Source: Punica granatum
Taxonomy: Eukaryota > Streptophyta > Magnoliopsida > Myrtales > Lythraceae
NCBI RefSeq assembly: GCF_007655135.1
Contig: NC_045129.1
Location: forward strand, 31,745,122-31,809,121
Direction of reading: 5' to 3'
DNA: 64,000 nucleotides
Shown here: piece by piece, positions 32,996 through 44,805 of the stretch
How positions within the stretch are numbered: position 1 is the first letter of the stretch
How the letters are laid out: the number at the start of each line of letters is the position of its first letter
Notes under the pieces: generated by a model
What the model was told of the DNA's origin: nothing
The model's input: only the letters and a program-made list of their open reading frames with translations
Database searches by the model: none
Translations under genes and position numbers: made by a program

Positions 32996-35900
32996 TGTCA
33001 GCACCCAATTTCGGTCCATTGGCTCCAGGGGGGCAAAATCGTCATTTTTTTCAATTTATTACCTTTTCTAAAATAAAAATATATTAATTAATATAATAAT
33101 AATAATAAATAAATAAATAAATAAATAAGAAAGAAGAAAAAAAAAAGAAAGAAGAAAAGAAAAGAAAAGAAAAAAATCTCGAGCAGGGTCGGGCAGGCCG
33201 GGCAGCGTTGACCGGCTGCCTGGGACCGCCGGCATTTAAAAAAAAAAAAAAAGGGATTCGGGCAGGGCCGGGCAGCGCTCGTCGGTTGCCCGTGACCCCG
33301 CTGGCCCCGGAGATCCCCAAAATCGTGATTTCCGCGATTTCTTCAAAATCGGCCGAAATCTTAACGGAAAAGCGGATGGAATTGCAATTAAATGGACATA
33401 AATACAATTCGGATAGGGTGGAACACAACCCAGCAAACGAAATGGGACAATTGGCTCTCGTTTTGAGGAATTTAGCGATCGGGAGAACTCGGAATTTTCG
33501 CTGGAAAATCGCAACTTTTCCCCCCGATTCCGACTGATTAAACGCCGATGAGGTCCCGATCGACCACGGTGAAGCATCGGCGGCGCCCAGAGCTATCTCC
33601 CGCGCCCATTTCGGCCGTCGTCGCGGTGTCCAGGGGCGAGAACCGCAGCCCAGAAGCCGTCGCCGCCGCTCCCCCCGATCCCGGCCGCCCTTGGCTAACG
33701 GGCCTCGACCCAGTTCTTTTTTTTCGCAGGCCCAGCCCAAGCCCATCCAGGCCCAACTTCCCTAGTTCGGCCCAGCGCTTTTTCGGGCGATTTTCACCTT
33801 CAAGCGGTCCGGTCCAGTCCGATCCGATCCGACCCGATTCATTCGGCGATTTTTTTTATTTTTACAGAGAAGCCCCTCAACTTTCCGAACTAGGTAAATT
33901 CTCGACTTAGTGGCATGATTAGGGTTCCTTTCATGAATATTATTGCTTGCTTGATGGATATAATGTGAAATGAGTGTTCTTGGGTCGCGTGGGTGATCGG
34001 ATTTGTCCCGAACTCGATTTTACGAACTTTCTGTTTTGTCACATTTCAGTCCAGAGGACGTATTTTATTTTTTTAAGATCTGCCCCGAATTTCAAAATTA
34101 TTTTCAATCAAGTCCCGGTCATTTTACTATTTTCCAATCAGTCCTTGGATTTTTCAGAATTTTTTAAGCATCCCAAGGAACTTTCCAAGTTGTTTCAGTT
34201 TAGTCCCTGGGCCATTTTTCACCCTTTTCAGATCTGCCCCGAATTTCAAAATTTCTTTTCAATCAAGTCCCAGTCATTTTACTATTTTCCAATCAGTCCT
34301 AGAATTCCCAGAATTTTTTAAGCATCCCAAGGAACTTTCCAAATTGTTTCAGTTTAGTCATGGGGCCATTTTTTATTTTCAGATCAGTCCCGATTTTTAA
34401 ATTCATTTCAAATAAGTCCTAGGACATTTTCAGTAATTTTTTTTACACAGTCCCCATTTCTTAGAATTTTCAAATCAGTCCCCAATTTTTTAGGATTTTC
34501 AAATCAGTCCGCAATTTTTTCAGAATTCTCAAATCAGTCCCTGCTCTTTTAAAATCGTTCAATTCAGTCCCCTGGACATTTTCTAAAATATCTGACCCTT
34601 TCCTACTTGGATCACCCATCGACAATGTATGTGCCCCATTTAAATATTTTATTTTTGTGCAATGTGATCATGTCGGAAATTAGAGTTTATCGGGCGGTCA
34701 ACTAATGGCTATCTCGACGGCTCGAAATCCGTAGACTAAAGCATTCGGCAAATTTCTAATTAACCCAAAAATTCTACATACGGGATAATCGGGACGTTAA
34801 ATTTGGCTAAATTAAATCACTTGACTCTTTTAAATGAATTGCACGAACCAATTTAATAACCTGTAATCGCATCAACAGTTCAAGAACTGTTAGTCATGCC
34901 CTTTTTAAAATTCATAATTTCAAAAGCACCGAGATACGTACAACGTAATCTTGATTTTCATGCACATACATATTTACCGATTCAAGGGCATGATTACCGG
35001 TTCTTGTCCTGCCGTCACTCTATTGTAGGTTTGTGTTTAGAACGGGTTAAAACATGGGAAAATAGATTAATTTCAAATTCGGCTTAAATCAAACATGGGC
35101 AACAGTCAAATAGAAGGTTATATCTTTTGGGTTTTAGGTGAAAATACTCTTAATTTGTAAAAGCCGTATTGTCACGATACAAAATAATCTAAAAATAACC
35201 CATACATTCAGGACTTGATTACAGACCTCATGTCTGTCGGGTCCGTTTAAATAATGTCGAATGCTACATGCCCTATCTATCACTCCTTTGTTTGTTTTAA
35301 GGTAGGATTTGTATGCCAATATACCCCGGTTAATAATTAGTTAATTCACGTAAATTCGGCGATAACAAAACCCCATTGTTTGTTTATTTGAGCTTGCTTG
35401 TTACATCTTTTGCACTTGTTTGTTATGCGGATCGAGCCCGATTCCTTAGGACTCGATTCACACTGGGTCCAACGCCCAGAACCGTCGATCACGGGGTCCA
35501 GGGCCCCCATACACTGAGTGCGCATTTAATTTAATTTTCGGTCTTTTCCAAAATATACGGTGAGCATGAGTGAAATCATGGCCGAATGCGAACCGACCAG
35601 GATTTAGTCATTGTAGCTTGTCTTTTATTTATTTGAGAGAACAATGTAAGGTTTTATATTATACATACATTTATGTAAAATTTCGGTCGGAGAGTAGACG
35701 GTCAGAGTGCTTGTTCGAATTTACGGTGTCAAAATGCATAAGATGAGCGGAACTTAATTAAGCGATAATTAAATTAAAATGGCAAGCCTAGACAAGCTAG
35801 AGTACCGAAAAGGCGTGTGGAATATAGGCCCACACGTAATAGAACCCCCGAATTCGGAATTTTCGGTTCCGTACAGACCATTGCCTTAGCATTTTAGGTG

Positions 35901-36083
35901 TACCCCGTACCCCTAGACCTGAGTAGCTTGCCGGCCCTCGACCTTCGAATCGTAAAATGGCAAGTGGCGACTTCTTCTCACGTGCGTCCGTCGCGCGTTC
36001 CCAGGAAGGTGGACACTCCCAAGCCGCGTTGCATTTAGGCGCGCGCATGCGTGACCCGACGAGATGAAATTCGGGTGCGCACA
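32996..36083 (+). mobile_element. 3.1-kb solo LTR of a large (Tat/Ogre-like) gypsy element
   Basis: Starts TGTCAGCACCCAATTTCGG and ends GAAATTCGGGTGCGCACA, so the ends are TG...CA with a strong inverted match. It is flanked by the perfect 5-bp duplication AATAC (32991-32995 and 36084-36088). There is no gag or pol sequence inside. The GC-rich block at 33180-33800 has long open frames on both strands (e.g. 33084-33746) that look like non-coding LTR. Tandem repeats lie at 34077-34560. Lineage assignment is from LTR length and end style only. An alternative is a non-autonomous element with short TIRs; TG/CA plus the 5-bp duplication favours an LTR. Confidence 0.75.
34077..34560. repeat. Tandem repeats inside the long LTR (154 bp and ~30 bp periods)
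   Basis: GATCTGCCCCGAATTTCAAA recurs at 34077 and 34231 with ~150 following bases alike (shared TCATTTTACTATTTTCCAAT, AGCATCCCAAGGAACTTTCC). From ~34450, TTTTCAAATCAGTCC-like units repeat about every 30 bases. All are built round CAGTCC/AAGTCC phrases. Confidence 0.85.
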
Positions 36084-36088
36084 AATAC

Positions 36089-39000
36089 AATTAATGAAAA
36101 TAGGGGATGATAAGTAAAATAACATGATGCTAGGATGTTATGTCGCATATCCTAGTAACTACATACATGCACATGCCTTATTTACAAACAAATATGTAAA
36201 ATATTAATAACATTGAGACTGCATTACTATGAAGAAATTACCTGCTATTATATGATATGACTATTGATTTCTTTTATCACATTTGATATTGTCAATTAAT
36301 TTGGGAAAATTAAGTAATCTTGAATACAGCTTGAAATTTTTTTCAAACTCATAATAAGTTGAGAAATTAAGAGCAAAGAGATTACATATATTTTTATTAT
36401 TTAAAAAATAAAGGTAATAAGCATCAGAAAGAATCTTGAAAATGTCAAATTTGTTTAGGCAATAAGTAGCAGGTCAATTATATACAACTTTTCTTCAAAA
36501 CCGCATGATTAATTCCTATAAAGAACTATACTATTTTTTGGGGAAAAAATAGGAATAATAAAGGAAGAAAAATGAGAGTAATCACAAATACATAATTAAT
36601 TCGGACCAATAATAAGATGGGTTCATATATTCAACCCAAAATGTAAGATAGTTGTAAGCACCTTGTTCCGACCCGAGGTAGGTCTACCATTCATGGAGTA
36701 CATCAAATTATAGAACTGGCAAAGTACCTGAGGATCACCCATAAGAAGATGGATTATCGACCAACAGATAAGTTCTCAAGTGCTAAATATTAAATTTTAA
36801 CTATCCGTGCCTATTTTCTGAAAAATTATACGAGTTAATTGGCAATATTTCTTTTTCTGAGACGCGCATGTAAAGCGGATTTTAAAACGTGACGTTCACT
36901 CTCCGGAGACTTTTGTTTTAAACCTAATTGTTCGTATTTTTCACGTAAAAATGCACGATGAATTTTCGTTGGTTAAAACCCTTTTGATTCATATATTTTA
37001 TCCAACAGGACAAGGGTTCGAAATAGAGAAATTGATATTCACATGTAACGAAAATATTCATGTCGGGTTGGTTTCTAGTTAAGAAATGTTTTCTAAACCC
37101 GATGATATTTTCTGATTATTTTTCTCCGCTGAAATGTGCTTTAAAATCCCGAAAAGCGTGAAAATGAAGTTTTTTGACAAGTTTGAGGACGAACATGCTA
37201 TTATTTCGACAAAACCAGTTTGGTTCAAAGTAGTTGAACTGACTTCCATAAAAAATGTGAAATTTAGGACAGGAGCGCGGTCAGTACCCGCGTGGCGTGG
37301 GTAGATTCCGTGCTTTGCTCGCAACGGTGCTTGGGTCTTTGGGCGCGGTTGGTAACGGCACCCAAAGGCCAGCTAGCACGCGTCCGACCTCTGAAATTTT
37401 TAAAAAATATTTCGTTTTTACCCCAAATGTATCGGTATTTACAAAACTACCCCCGACTCCCCTTTCCTTGTAAATAGAGGGTCATTTGCAGAATTAGGGA
37501 CTTTTGGCCATTCTCATGTATTGAGATTTTGCCAAATTACAGACCAAAGATCCCCAAATTAAGCTTAGGTTCCCGTAATTAGTAGGATAATTAAGAGTTT
37601 AAGCCCCGATTTCGTCGAATTCAAGTTCAAAGATCCGAAAACTTCTCGAAACACTGGTAATGTGAGGCTATAAGCCTTTGTACAGAGCTGGATTCAAGCT
37701 TCGCTTGTATTTCGGTGGATGTTTGTTTAACTAGAGTGTTTATGTGTAGATTAGACTAATAGGTTGGTAATTTTGTGATTTAGAGCTTAATTAGGATTAA
37801 TCAGATAACATCATGCGTAATCGGGACCAAACTCGACTAATCAACTTTGATTGTCTTCGGAAAAAGACTAATTGCATGTTAATTGGACTTGATTTGGTGT
37901 TAATTGAGTCAATTTGTGTATAATTAGGTGTAATTAGTTGTAATTAGCTTGTGTATGTGCTAATTAGGTTCTAATCGGGTTAAATCGTACTTAATTAACT
38001 CATGATAACATTCTGGTTGTGTGGTGATTTAGTTTAATTTGGGGTCAATTGGGTCTAGTTAGGCTTAGATTGTGTGTAAACAGCTTAACCACGAACTTGG
38101 CTATGAGTAATTAGGCTCGAATTGACTTAATTATGTAAAATTAACATGAAATCGAGCTTTGTAACATTCTGTAATTTTCTGTAAAATAGGCTTAGATGAG
38201 TCATTATGATTATTTGTTGCTTGATTAGACCAAATTAGGAGTGATTAACTTCCTATTGTTTGGAATCTTACTTAATTAGGTCTAATTAGCCTTAAATAGC
38301 TCAAAATTTACCTCTTAAGCATGCTGAATTTTTTTTTTCTGAATTCATTTGAGATTCAATTGATTGATTTAGGGGTTGATTAGCATCAATAGGTGCTAAT
38401 TGTGTTGATTAGTTATCTTTCTTGTGTAATAAGGCCTAATTGTGGCCAATTCCTTCGATTTGTGCTTCAATTGATCTATGGAGCTCGCAAATGTATGAAT
38501 GATGTCTAGGGCTGAGTGGATTAGGGACCAATTTAGTTCGACTTTCCTTAATTAGGGTCTAATTCGGAGTAATTAGATCAATTTAGGTGAAATTGATTTA
38601 ATTAGTGTTCCGACCTTAGGAATCGGAGTCCAATCGAGTCTAATTGAGTGTCTTTAGGCTTTATTAATGTAGATAATCATCCTTGTGAGTGTTGGTAGGA
38701 TTTGTATGTGTTTAATCGAGTCAAAATCGGTCAACTCATGAAATTAACATGTTATTTTGTAATAATAATGTATATTTGACTTAATTACACGGGATTAAGC
38801 GTAATTAGATACAATTAGGGTAAGACTCCGAGGACGGTCTTTGTGACCTTGGGTCATTAGGATCCGGGGTTCCCTAAACCGGATTAAAGTCAATCACTCG
38901 ACTTAATTAGATCAATAATCAGATTTCTTGTGTGTAAATTGACTAAAAATGGATAATCATATATATTGACATGCACCATGGGTATTAGGAGTAATTAACC

Positions 39001-39860
39001 CACTGATTGAGTCTTAGAATTCAAATTGAAGATCAAATTGATCTTAAGGTATTATGATCATTTTTGTAGAATTTTTGGGAATTAATCAACTAATTCACAT
39101 AAATATGGCCATGTTAATAAAATCAGAAAAAATCGAGAAACCGTGAATAAAATAAGTAGACATAGGAAATAAACTTTGACTTTTATAAGTCAGGGGCCCT
39201 AGGCCCGTTTTCCTCCTTTTGAGCCTTAGGCTCATTTCTTGGCTCACTCGGCCTGTTGTGTGAATGTTGACCTAAATGTATCTGCATGTATGTTGGCCTA
39301 AATATATGACCCATTTATTTTGGCATAAAGGTATGACCCATTTCATTTTTCTTGGCTTGAATGAGTGACCAAGTATTCAAGAGTTGGACTATATAATTGT
39401 ATAAGCACGTATATCATACGTAGTCTGTGATTTATTCTTTAATTTCCTTGTACATTCACTCGACCCTAGGATTTAATAAACTCGACTTTAACAAATAAAA
39501 AATGTAAGAACTATTAGGAACTCAGGAGGGTATCGAAAGTGCGAGTTATTAGCTTGTAGGCCTCTAATATCGTAATAAAGGCCTCGAACTCATTTCTATG
39601 GCTAGAAAGATCGAGTCAAACTTAAATCATTAGGCGGTTAGTATATTGACCTCGTAAGTGACTTAGATGGCTCATCGGCCAAATAAAATTGTGTAGTGAC
39701 AACTCTAATCCGATTGGGTCCCAGGCCGTGTGACTAACAGAACACTCAATTCAGTGGCGGACTCCTAGAAACTATGCCGTGCGACAATAGTGAAATATGC
39801 TTTTCTTATGCGATTTATGCATGACACTTGAATAAGTTGAATACATGACGAGTAATTTCA
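36089..39860. other. LTR-like and AT-rich intergenic DNA with a TAATTAG repeat field
   Basis: No gene is seen. 37740-38830 is dense in variants of TAATTAGG, TAATTGG and TTAATTAGG on one strand. The edge near 39690-39790 (GTGACAACTCTAATCCG, then CAGTGGCGGACTCCTA) resembles the 35960 part of the long solo LTR (AAGTGGCGACTTCTTCTC), suggesting a decayed LTR of a related large gypsy family. Element boundaries could not be found. 36655-36760 contains a distinct CTTGTTCCGACCCGAGGTAG segment. Confidence 0.4.
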
Positions 39861-40037
39861 AGGGGTTTGGTCTAATGGTAAAAAGTAGTATAAGTAATCA
39901 CAGCATCCCACATTTGAAATCCCTTAAGGTCATCTACCAGGCCAATCAATTTACCCGTCTCGTGCGTTGCAGGGAATTCACAAATCCTGAGGATTAATCA
40001 GACGAAAGCTAGACACCCATGGTTAGCCAAAAAAAAA
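39861..40037 (+). mobile_element. tRNA-derived SINE, probable
   Basis: The 5' part has a polymerase III box A-like TGGTCTAATGGTA (39868-39880) and, ~40 bases on, a box B-like CATTTGAAATCC (39911-39922). It ends ACACCCATGGTTAGCC followed by nine A and a G run. Length ~177 bp fits plant SINEs. Box B departs from the canonical GGTTCGAATCC, so the copy is old. Confidence 0.5.
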
Positions 40038-41731
40038 GGGGGGAATACAGTGGGGGTTTGACGAACTCTGGACCATTAGTGACGAATATACGGCCAGGTC
40101 ATGGGCGCCAGGCATGCCGAATACTATGGTTGTTAGAAGAGCAACTCTCTCGCCATTTTAAATTTTATGTGTACTAAGGGAGGTCAAGAAGTGGCTTTCG
40201 ATGATTAATCCAGAGGAATGTTTAGGGCCAATCATTTTGGAAATAAGTTTAGCATGTATTCATAAAAACATCACCTAAATATTGTATATTACTTATATTC
40301 TGGGTAAATTAAATACATAAAATCACCAAAGTTACTCATCACCCTTCTGAGTAAATAAATGGAGCAAATTACCTACTTCTAGAATAAATTACATTAAATC
40401 CATTAAATTACATGATTTGTTTTTTCATGGAGAATTTTGAGTTAATTACTTGAGTAAATACTGTTGGAGTTAATTACGCGGACAATTAGCACATGACATG
40501 AATTAAGAGTATGTTAGTTGAGTTAAAAGTGGGTGCATTGTACACTCATATGTAGCGATTGCACCGTCAATTATGAAAAGATTCAGTCATTAAATCACAT
40601 CAAGAACATAAAAACATACATATATGTATGGTACGTATATGAGTATATTTCAATGTCTTTAAATTGGTTTTGTTTCTCTTTTAGACTTTTATGGTGTGTA
40701 AGGTTTGAAAGTCTACCTATTGCAAGTAGATCCAAAGGGTAACTGTATTAGTCTCATTAAACCGCTCCAGCCAAGAATTCTGAAAATTAACTATTTTGAA
40801 ACGAATTTTCAGCGTCCACGTTTTCTGCAAAAAGAAAAAACGAAAAAAAAAAAAAGAGAACCGGAAACATAATAATATTCATTGAAAAGAAAACGACTAT
40901 TCGATACTGTTATATTATTCTATAATTGGTGTGCACATGTACAACACTATTAATCCTTGATAAGTAATTATTAAGGGGAAAACCATGCATATGTTTCTAC
41001 GGAGTTTTTGGCCAATTTAAGAGCATTAATAACCTGTAAAGACATAAATTTTGGTCATTTCAAAAATTATTCAGAAAGACACAAACTTCTAGTTTCTTGT
41101 CCTATCGAGTATGTCGTCACTTCCCATTAATTTTAATCGATTTTGCTGACGCCGGCGCTACCGGTGCTCATGTGGCAGTAATGGCTATCAACCTCAGTAA
41201 CGGAACCATGACAGAAAGCCGACATGAAAGCTGACGTGACTGACGAAGTCTTCAAACCAATAGCGGAATGATACATGTAAAAATAAATTTTATTTTTAAA
41301 ATAAAATACAATTTATTAGGGAAAAAAAAAGAAAGAAGGGAGGGAGGATAGGGGCAAATAGCGGGCATTGGGCCGCCAATGGGATACCCTCCAATCTGTT
41401 CCCCTCATCCTTCTCAACTTGTCATGCATTTATTGGCGTTCAAAAATTTTGTCAGGCCATGTTAGCTTCCACGTCGGCTTTCTATCACAATTTCGCTAAT
41501 TAGGTAGATAGTCGAACCATTCTACATAACGGAATGCGGAAAGTTTGGTCGATTTGATGGCAAAAAATTTGAGAATAAATTGATGGTTACCAAATTGATA
41601 CTTTACTCTTGGAAGATTCGAAAGATTTTAATTAACCTAATTGATATGATACCATTATATTTTCAGATATTCTATATCCTAATATAAAATATTTTAATCT
41701 CCAATACTCCCACAATACCAGCATGTTACAA
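40038..41731. other. AT-rich intergenic DNA with a foldback remnant
   Basis: 41205-41245 (GACAGAAAGCCGACATGAAA) is inverted at 41450-41500 (TAGCTTCCACGTCGGCTTTC), the remains of a foldback MITE, possibly ~41000-41600. The rest holds no recognised feature. Confidence 0.45.
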
Positions 41732-42209
41732 TGTCCTAGGGACTAAAAAATTGACCCGATTCACTAGGCCCAATCTAGAATCCTGGGCTCGCATTGATAC
41801 AACCAAATTGGTAATTAAATCCTCTTAGGAATATTTTCCTACCTATATCTCTTGTACATATATCGATATCATTGACAAATATCTAGAATGTTCTATCAAT
41901 GAGATATTATACTATCTCTAACCATATTTTGGCAAGTATATCTACTTGTTGTATGTAATTGAATATATGATACAGATTACGATATCCTATTAGAGATATG
42001 CTACAGTCTCTATAAAATATCATACAGGTGCATCTGAAACCCTAATTTTACATTCTTTACTCTTTCCGAACATTATCTCATTTAAGCATCGGAGAGGCAG
42101 ACCGAGACTCCCCCTCAATCCTGCCCTGCAGGTTGTTCGTTTGTGTCCATGGAAGCTTGAGGCTCGTGGCTTGCATGTAATCAAGACTCAAATTTTTACA
42201 GCCTTAGCA
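41732..42209 (+). repeat. 5' LTR of the gag-only element
   Basis: 478 bp, matching 44333-44800 with scattered substitutions and small gaps, including a ~15-base stretch round GAGATATTATACTATCTCT. The divergence implies an old insertion. Confidence 0.85.
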
Positions 42210-42282
42210 TTGGAGCCGTCTATGGGAAGCAGCATGAAAAGTTATCTGCATCAGCTGTTTTCCTCCACACTGAGAAGAAATA

Positions 42283-43672
42283 ATGATTTTGACTAGAGGT
42301 GAAGCAAACACTCAAGCTAGGAATGACAGGTCTCGAGGGGCTCCAATCCCTTCACGGTGGGTTGCACTAAACAACCCAGTGCAGTCAGCTCATCAAGATC
42401 CGCCACCACCACAGCACAATCCAAACGTTGTTCGACTAGATCAACTAGTACCTGATGCTTGAACAATTATGGAAGCAATCATCGGGGGCCGCATAGCCTC
42501 ACTAGGCACTTAGGTTGGCTCGAGAAACCATGCGGCTATTAACCGAAGGCTGAATCAGGAAGAGGATGATTTTGTCTCCTTCAAGCATCGGCCCAAATTT
42601 CCCCGCGAAGGGAACTCTGAAAAGTTGCCTAATGGCATGCCTTCGCTAATCGCAATACCCCCTAGGTCGGTTGCGGCTCTTTCTCCGAGAGATATCCAGC
42701 ATTCGATGGCGAAGCAGGTAGCCAAGGTTGTGCAGACTGCAGAACGGAAACAATTGGGGCTTCCCCCCATCGAAGAGGATTCAAAGTCGCACCTATGCAA
42801 GGAGATTCTTCACATTGAAGTGCCCTACAAGTTCACTCCTCCTCAGATCGTTTTGTATGATTGGAATACAGACCCGGTGAACCATGTTCGCCACCCTACA
42901 GCTTCTCTCTTGGAAAGAGGAGTGTCAAAACAAGTGCAATACCTCCTATTCCCAATAACTCTCACTTGAGTCACGTCCTATTGGTTTCACTCTTTATAAC
43001 CTGGCTCGATAACAAATTTCAAGCAGCTGAATGAATTGTTCCTGCAAAGTTTCGCGAGCATGCGACAGGAGAAGGGAAACATTATTGAGCTTTTCTCTAA
43101 GGAGCAAAGGGAGAAAGAGCCCCTTTCGTGACTGGTAAGGCCTTGACTGAAGTGGAAGGATTGACACAACATGAGGCAATGGCAGCCTTCCAAAGGGGCT
43201 TGAGGAATGAGGACCTCGCGAAAACCTTGGTCATCACACCACCAAGCAACTTCGCTGACATCTCTGCTCGTGCGTAGAAGTTCATGACTGTTGAGGATTC
43301 CATCTCGACATGGAAGAACAAGGAGCATAAGGGTGAAAAAAGAAAAGAACCTCGTGAAAGCAAGTCCATTGAAAGGCAACCACTGTTCCAATTTGAGACA
43401 CTAACACCCCTTAATGTACCAAAGGTTGCTCCAAGAGATGGAGCGACTTGATCTAGCGAAGCTTCCACCGCTAAAAAAACACAAGTATTTGGGTAAGAAT
43501 TTAGATCAATATTGCAGATTTCATAAGGCATGTAGCCGTGACACTGAGCGTTGTCATGCGCTCAAGTTTGAAATTGAAAATCTAATTTGACAAGGACATT
43601 GCAAGTCGTTTGTCCAAAGCAAAGGACCCCTTTGTAGGTAGAGGGATGTAGGCGAGGACACTCTACAAGAGG
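42283..43672 (+). pseudogene. Degenerate gypsy-type gag gene
   Basis: The frame opens MILTRGEANTQARND and hits TGA at codon 60 (42460-42462). It continues past it as IMEAIIGGRIASLG and an open stretch with IPPRSVAALSPRDIQ and KFTPPQIVLYDWNTDPVNHV, the gag pattern of plant gypsy elements. Downstream frames keep FKQLNELFLQSFA, FSKEQREKE, LTEVEGLTQHEAMAAFQRGL, TPLNVPKVAPRDG and, near 43510-43590, YCRFHKACSRDTERC followed by LKFEIENLI, the family's C-terminal pattern. Several stops and frameshifts interrupt it, so no working capsid protein is encoded. Confidence 0.8.
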
Positions 43673-43889
43673 TGATTAGTTAAATTACTAAGCTATCATT
43701 GTAGTTCATAGTCTTTCCTTTTTGCTTGTAGGGATATTTTGGGATGAATGCCTTATGGTTATTGTAATTGATGAACACGTACTTGAATTATGCGGCTAGA
43801 GTTATGGTTCGCTAACTCTTCATGGACAAAAAAGCGACGCGCTTGAACATATCATTTCACTGGGGGCTACGCTCTGACAATGATCGCTC

Positions 43890-44275
43890 CCGATAACTAA
43901 ATGTCAAACTCGATAACCAAGGGTCTCCATTACACCTGATAACCAAGCGCAAAACCCTATGACCAAGAGTCTCGATTGAGTCCAATAACAAAGTACTATA
44001 TCTCGATAACCAAGGGATGAATAACATTCGATAACCAAGGATAGGGCGACGCCTGATAACTTAAGGCTAAGATAACACGAGTTTGATAACCAAGGGCCAC
44101 ATCTCGATAACCAAGGGACGAATAACGCTCGATAACCAAGAGCGGAGCCTTCCTTTGCGGAAACAACAATGCTCAATAACCAAGAACGGGGCTTCCCTTC
44201 ACGGAAGCAATAGCGCTCGATAACCAAGAATGGAGTCTTCCTTCACGGAAGTGACAATGTCCAACAACCAAATAA
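43890..44275 (+). repeat. Irregular array of CGATAACCAAG motifs
   Basis: At least a dozen exact or near copies of (T/C)GATAACCAAG occur at uneven spacing of ~20-45 bases between gag and the 3' LTR. They are interleaved with GGAGCCTTCCTTTGCGGAA / GGAGTCTTCCTTCACGGAA-type phrases in the last third. It lies inside the retrotransposon and is not coding. Confidence 0.85.
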
Positions 44276-44332
44276 CAGTTATGAATTGATCCATTTCCCG
44301 CGACCTCTCGAGCTCATAGGAGTGGAGGGCTA

Positions 44333-44800
44333 TGTCGGGGACCAAGAAATTGACCTGTGTTCACCGGGCTGAATCTAGAATCCCGGGTCCACCTTGATAC
44401 ACCAAAATTGGTAAATAAATCCTATTAACGTTATTTCCCAACTTATGTCTCTTGTATATATATCGATATCCTTGACAAATTTCTCGAATATTCTTTATAC
44501 TATCTCTAATCCTATATTTGGCAAGTTTATCTACTTGTTGCATGTAATTGAATATTTGATATAGATTACGATATCCTATTATAAATTTGCCACAGTCTAT
44601 ATGAATACCCTCCAGGTACACATGAAACCCTAATTTTACAGTCTTTACTCTTTTCGAACATTCTCTAATTTAAGCATCGGAGAGGGAGATTGAGACTCCC
44701 CCTCAATCCTCCCATTTTGCAGGGTGTTCATGAGTGTTCGTGGAACCTTGAGGATCGTGGCTTGCACATGATTAAGACCCGATTTTTCACAACCCCAACA
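44333..44800 (+). repeat. 3' LTR of the gag-only element
   Basis: 468 bp, beginning TGTCGGGGACCAAG and ending AACCCCAACA; the partner of 41732-42209. Confidence 0.85.
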
Positions 44801-44805
44801 TAAAA

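Larger units (their letters stand above)
41732..44800 (+). mobile_element. Gag-only LTR retrotransposon (TR-GAG type)
   Basis: The 5' LTR 41732-42209 and 3' LTR 44333-44800 align throughout (starts TGTCCTAGGGAC / TGTCGGGGACCA, ends in CA). The near-duplication TACAA (41727-41731) / TAAAA (44801-44805) flanks them. Directly after the 5' LTR lies TGGAGCCGTCTATGGG, a gypsy-type primer site (usual form TGGCGCCGTC). A purine tract AGGAGTGGAGGG precedes the 3' LTR. The 2.1-kb interior contains a broken gypsy gag and a short-motif repeat array; no protease, reverse transcriptase or integrase is visible. It therefore depended on another element for movement. Confidence 0.85.

Noticed and set aside
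33084..33756. 220-codon minus-strand and overlapping plus-strand open frames
   Set aside because: Lie wholly inside the solo LTR in a GC-rich block; no domain, and both strands are open.
36089..39860. A full-length large gypsy element paired with the 3.1-kb LTR
   Set aside because: The LTR has its own perfect target duplication on both sides and no gag/pol follows, so it is solo; the neighbouring LTR-like DNA is separate.
43904..44227. 107-codon minus-strand frame over the CGATAACCAAG array
   Set aside because: Repetitive peptide produced by the motif array inside a retrotransposon; not a gene.
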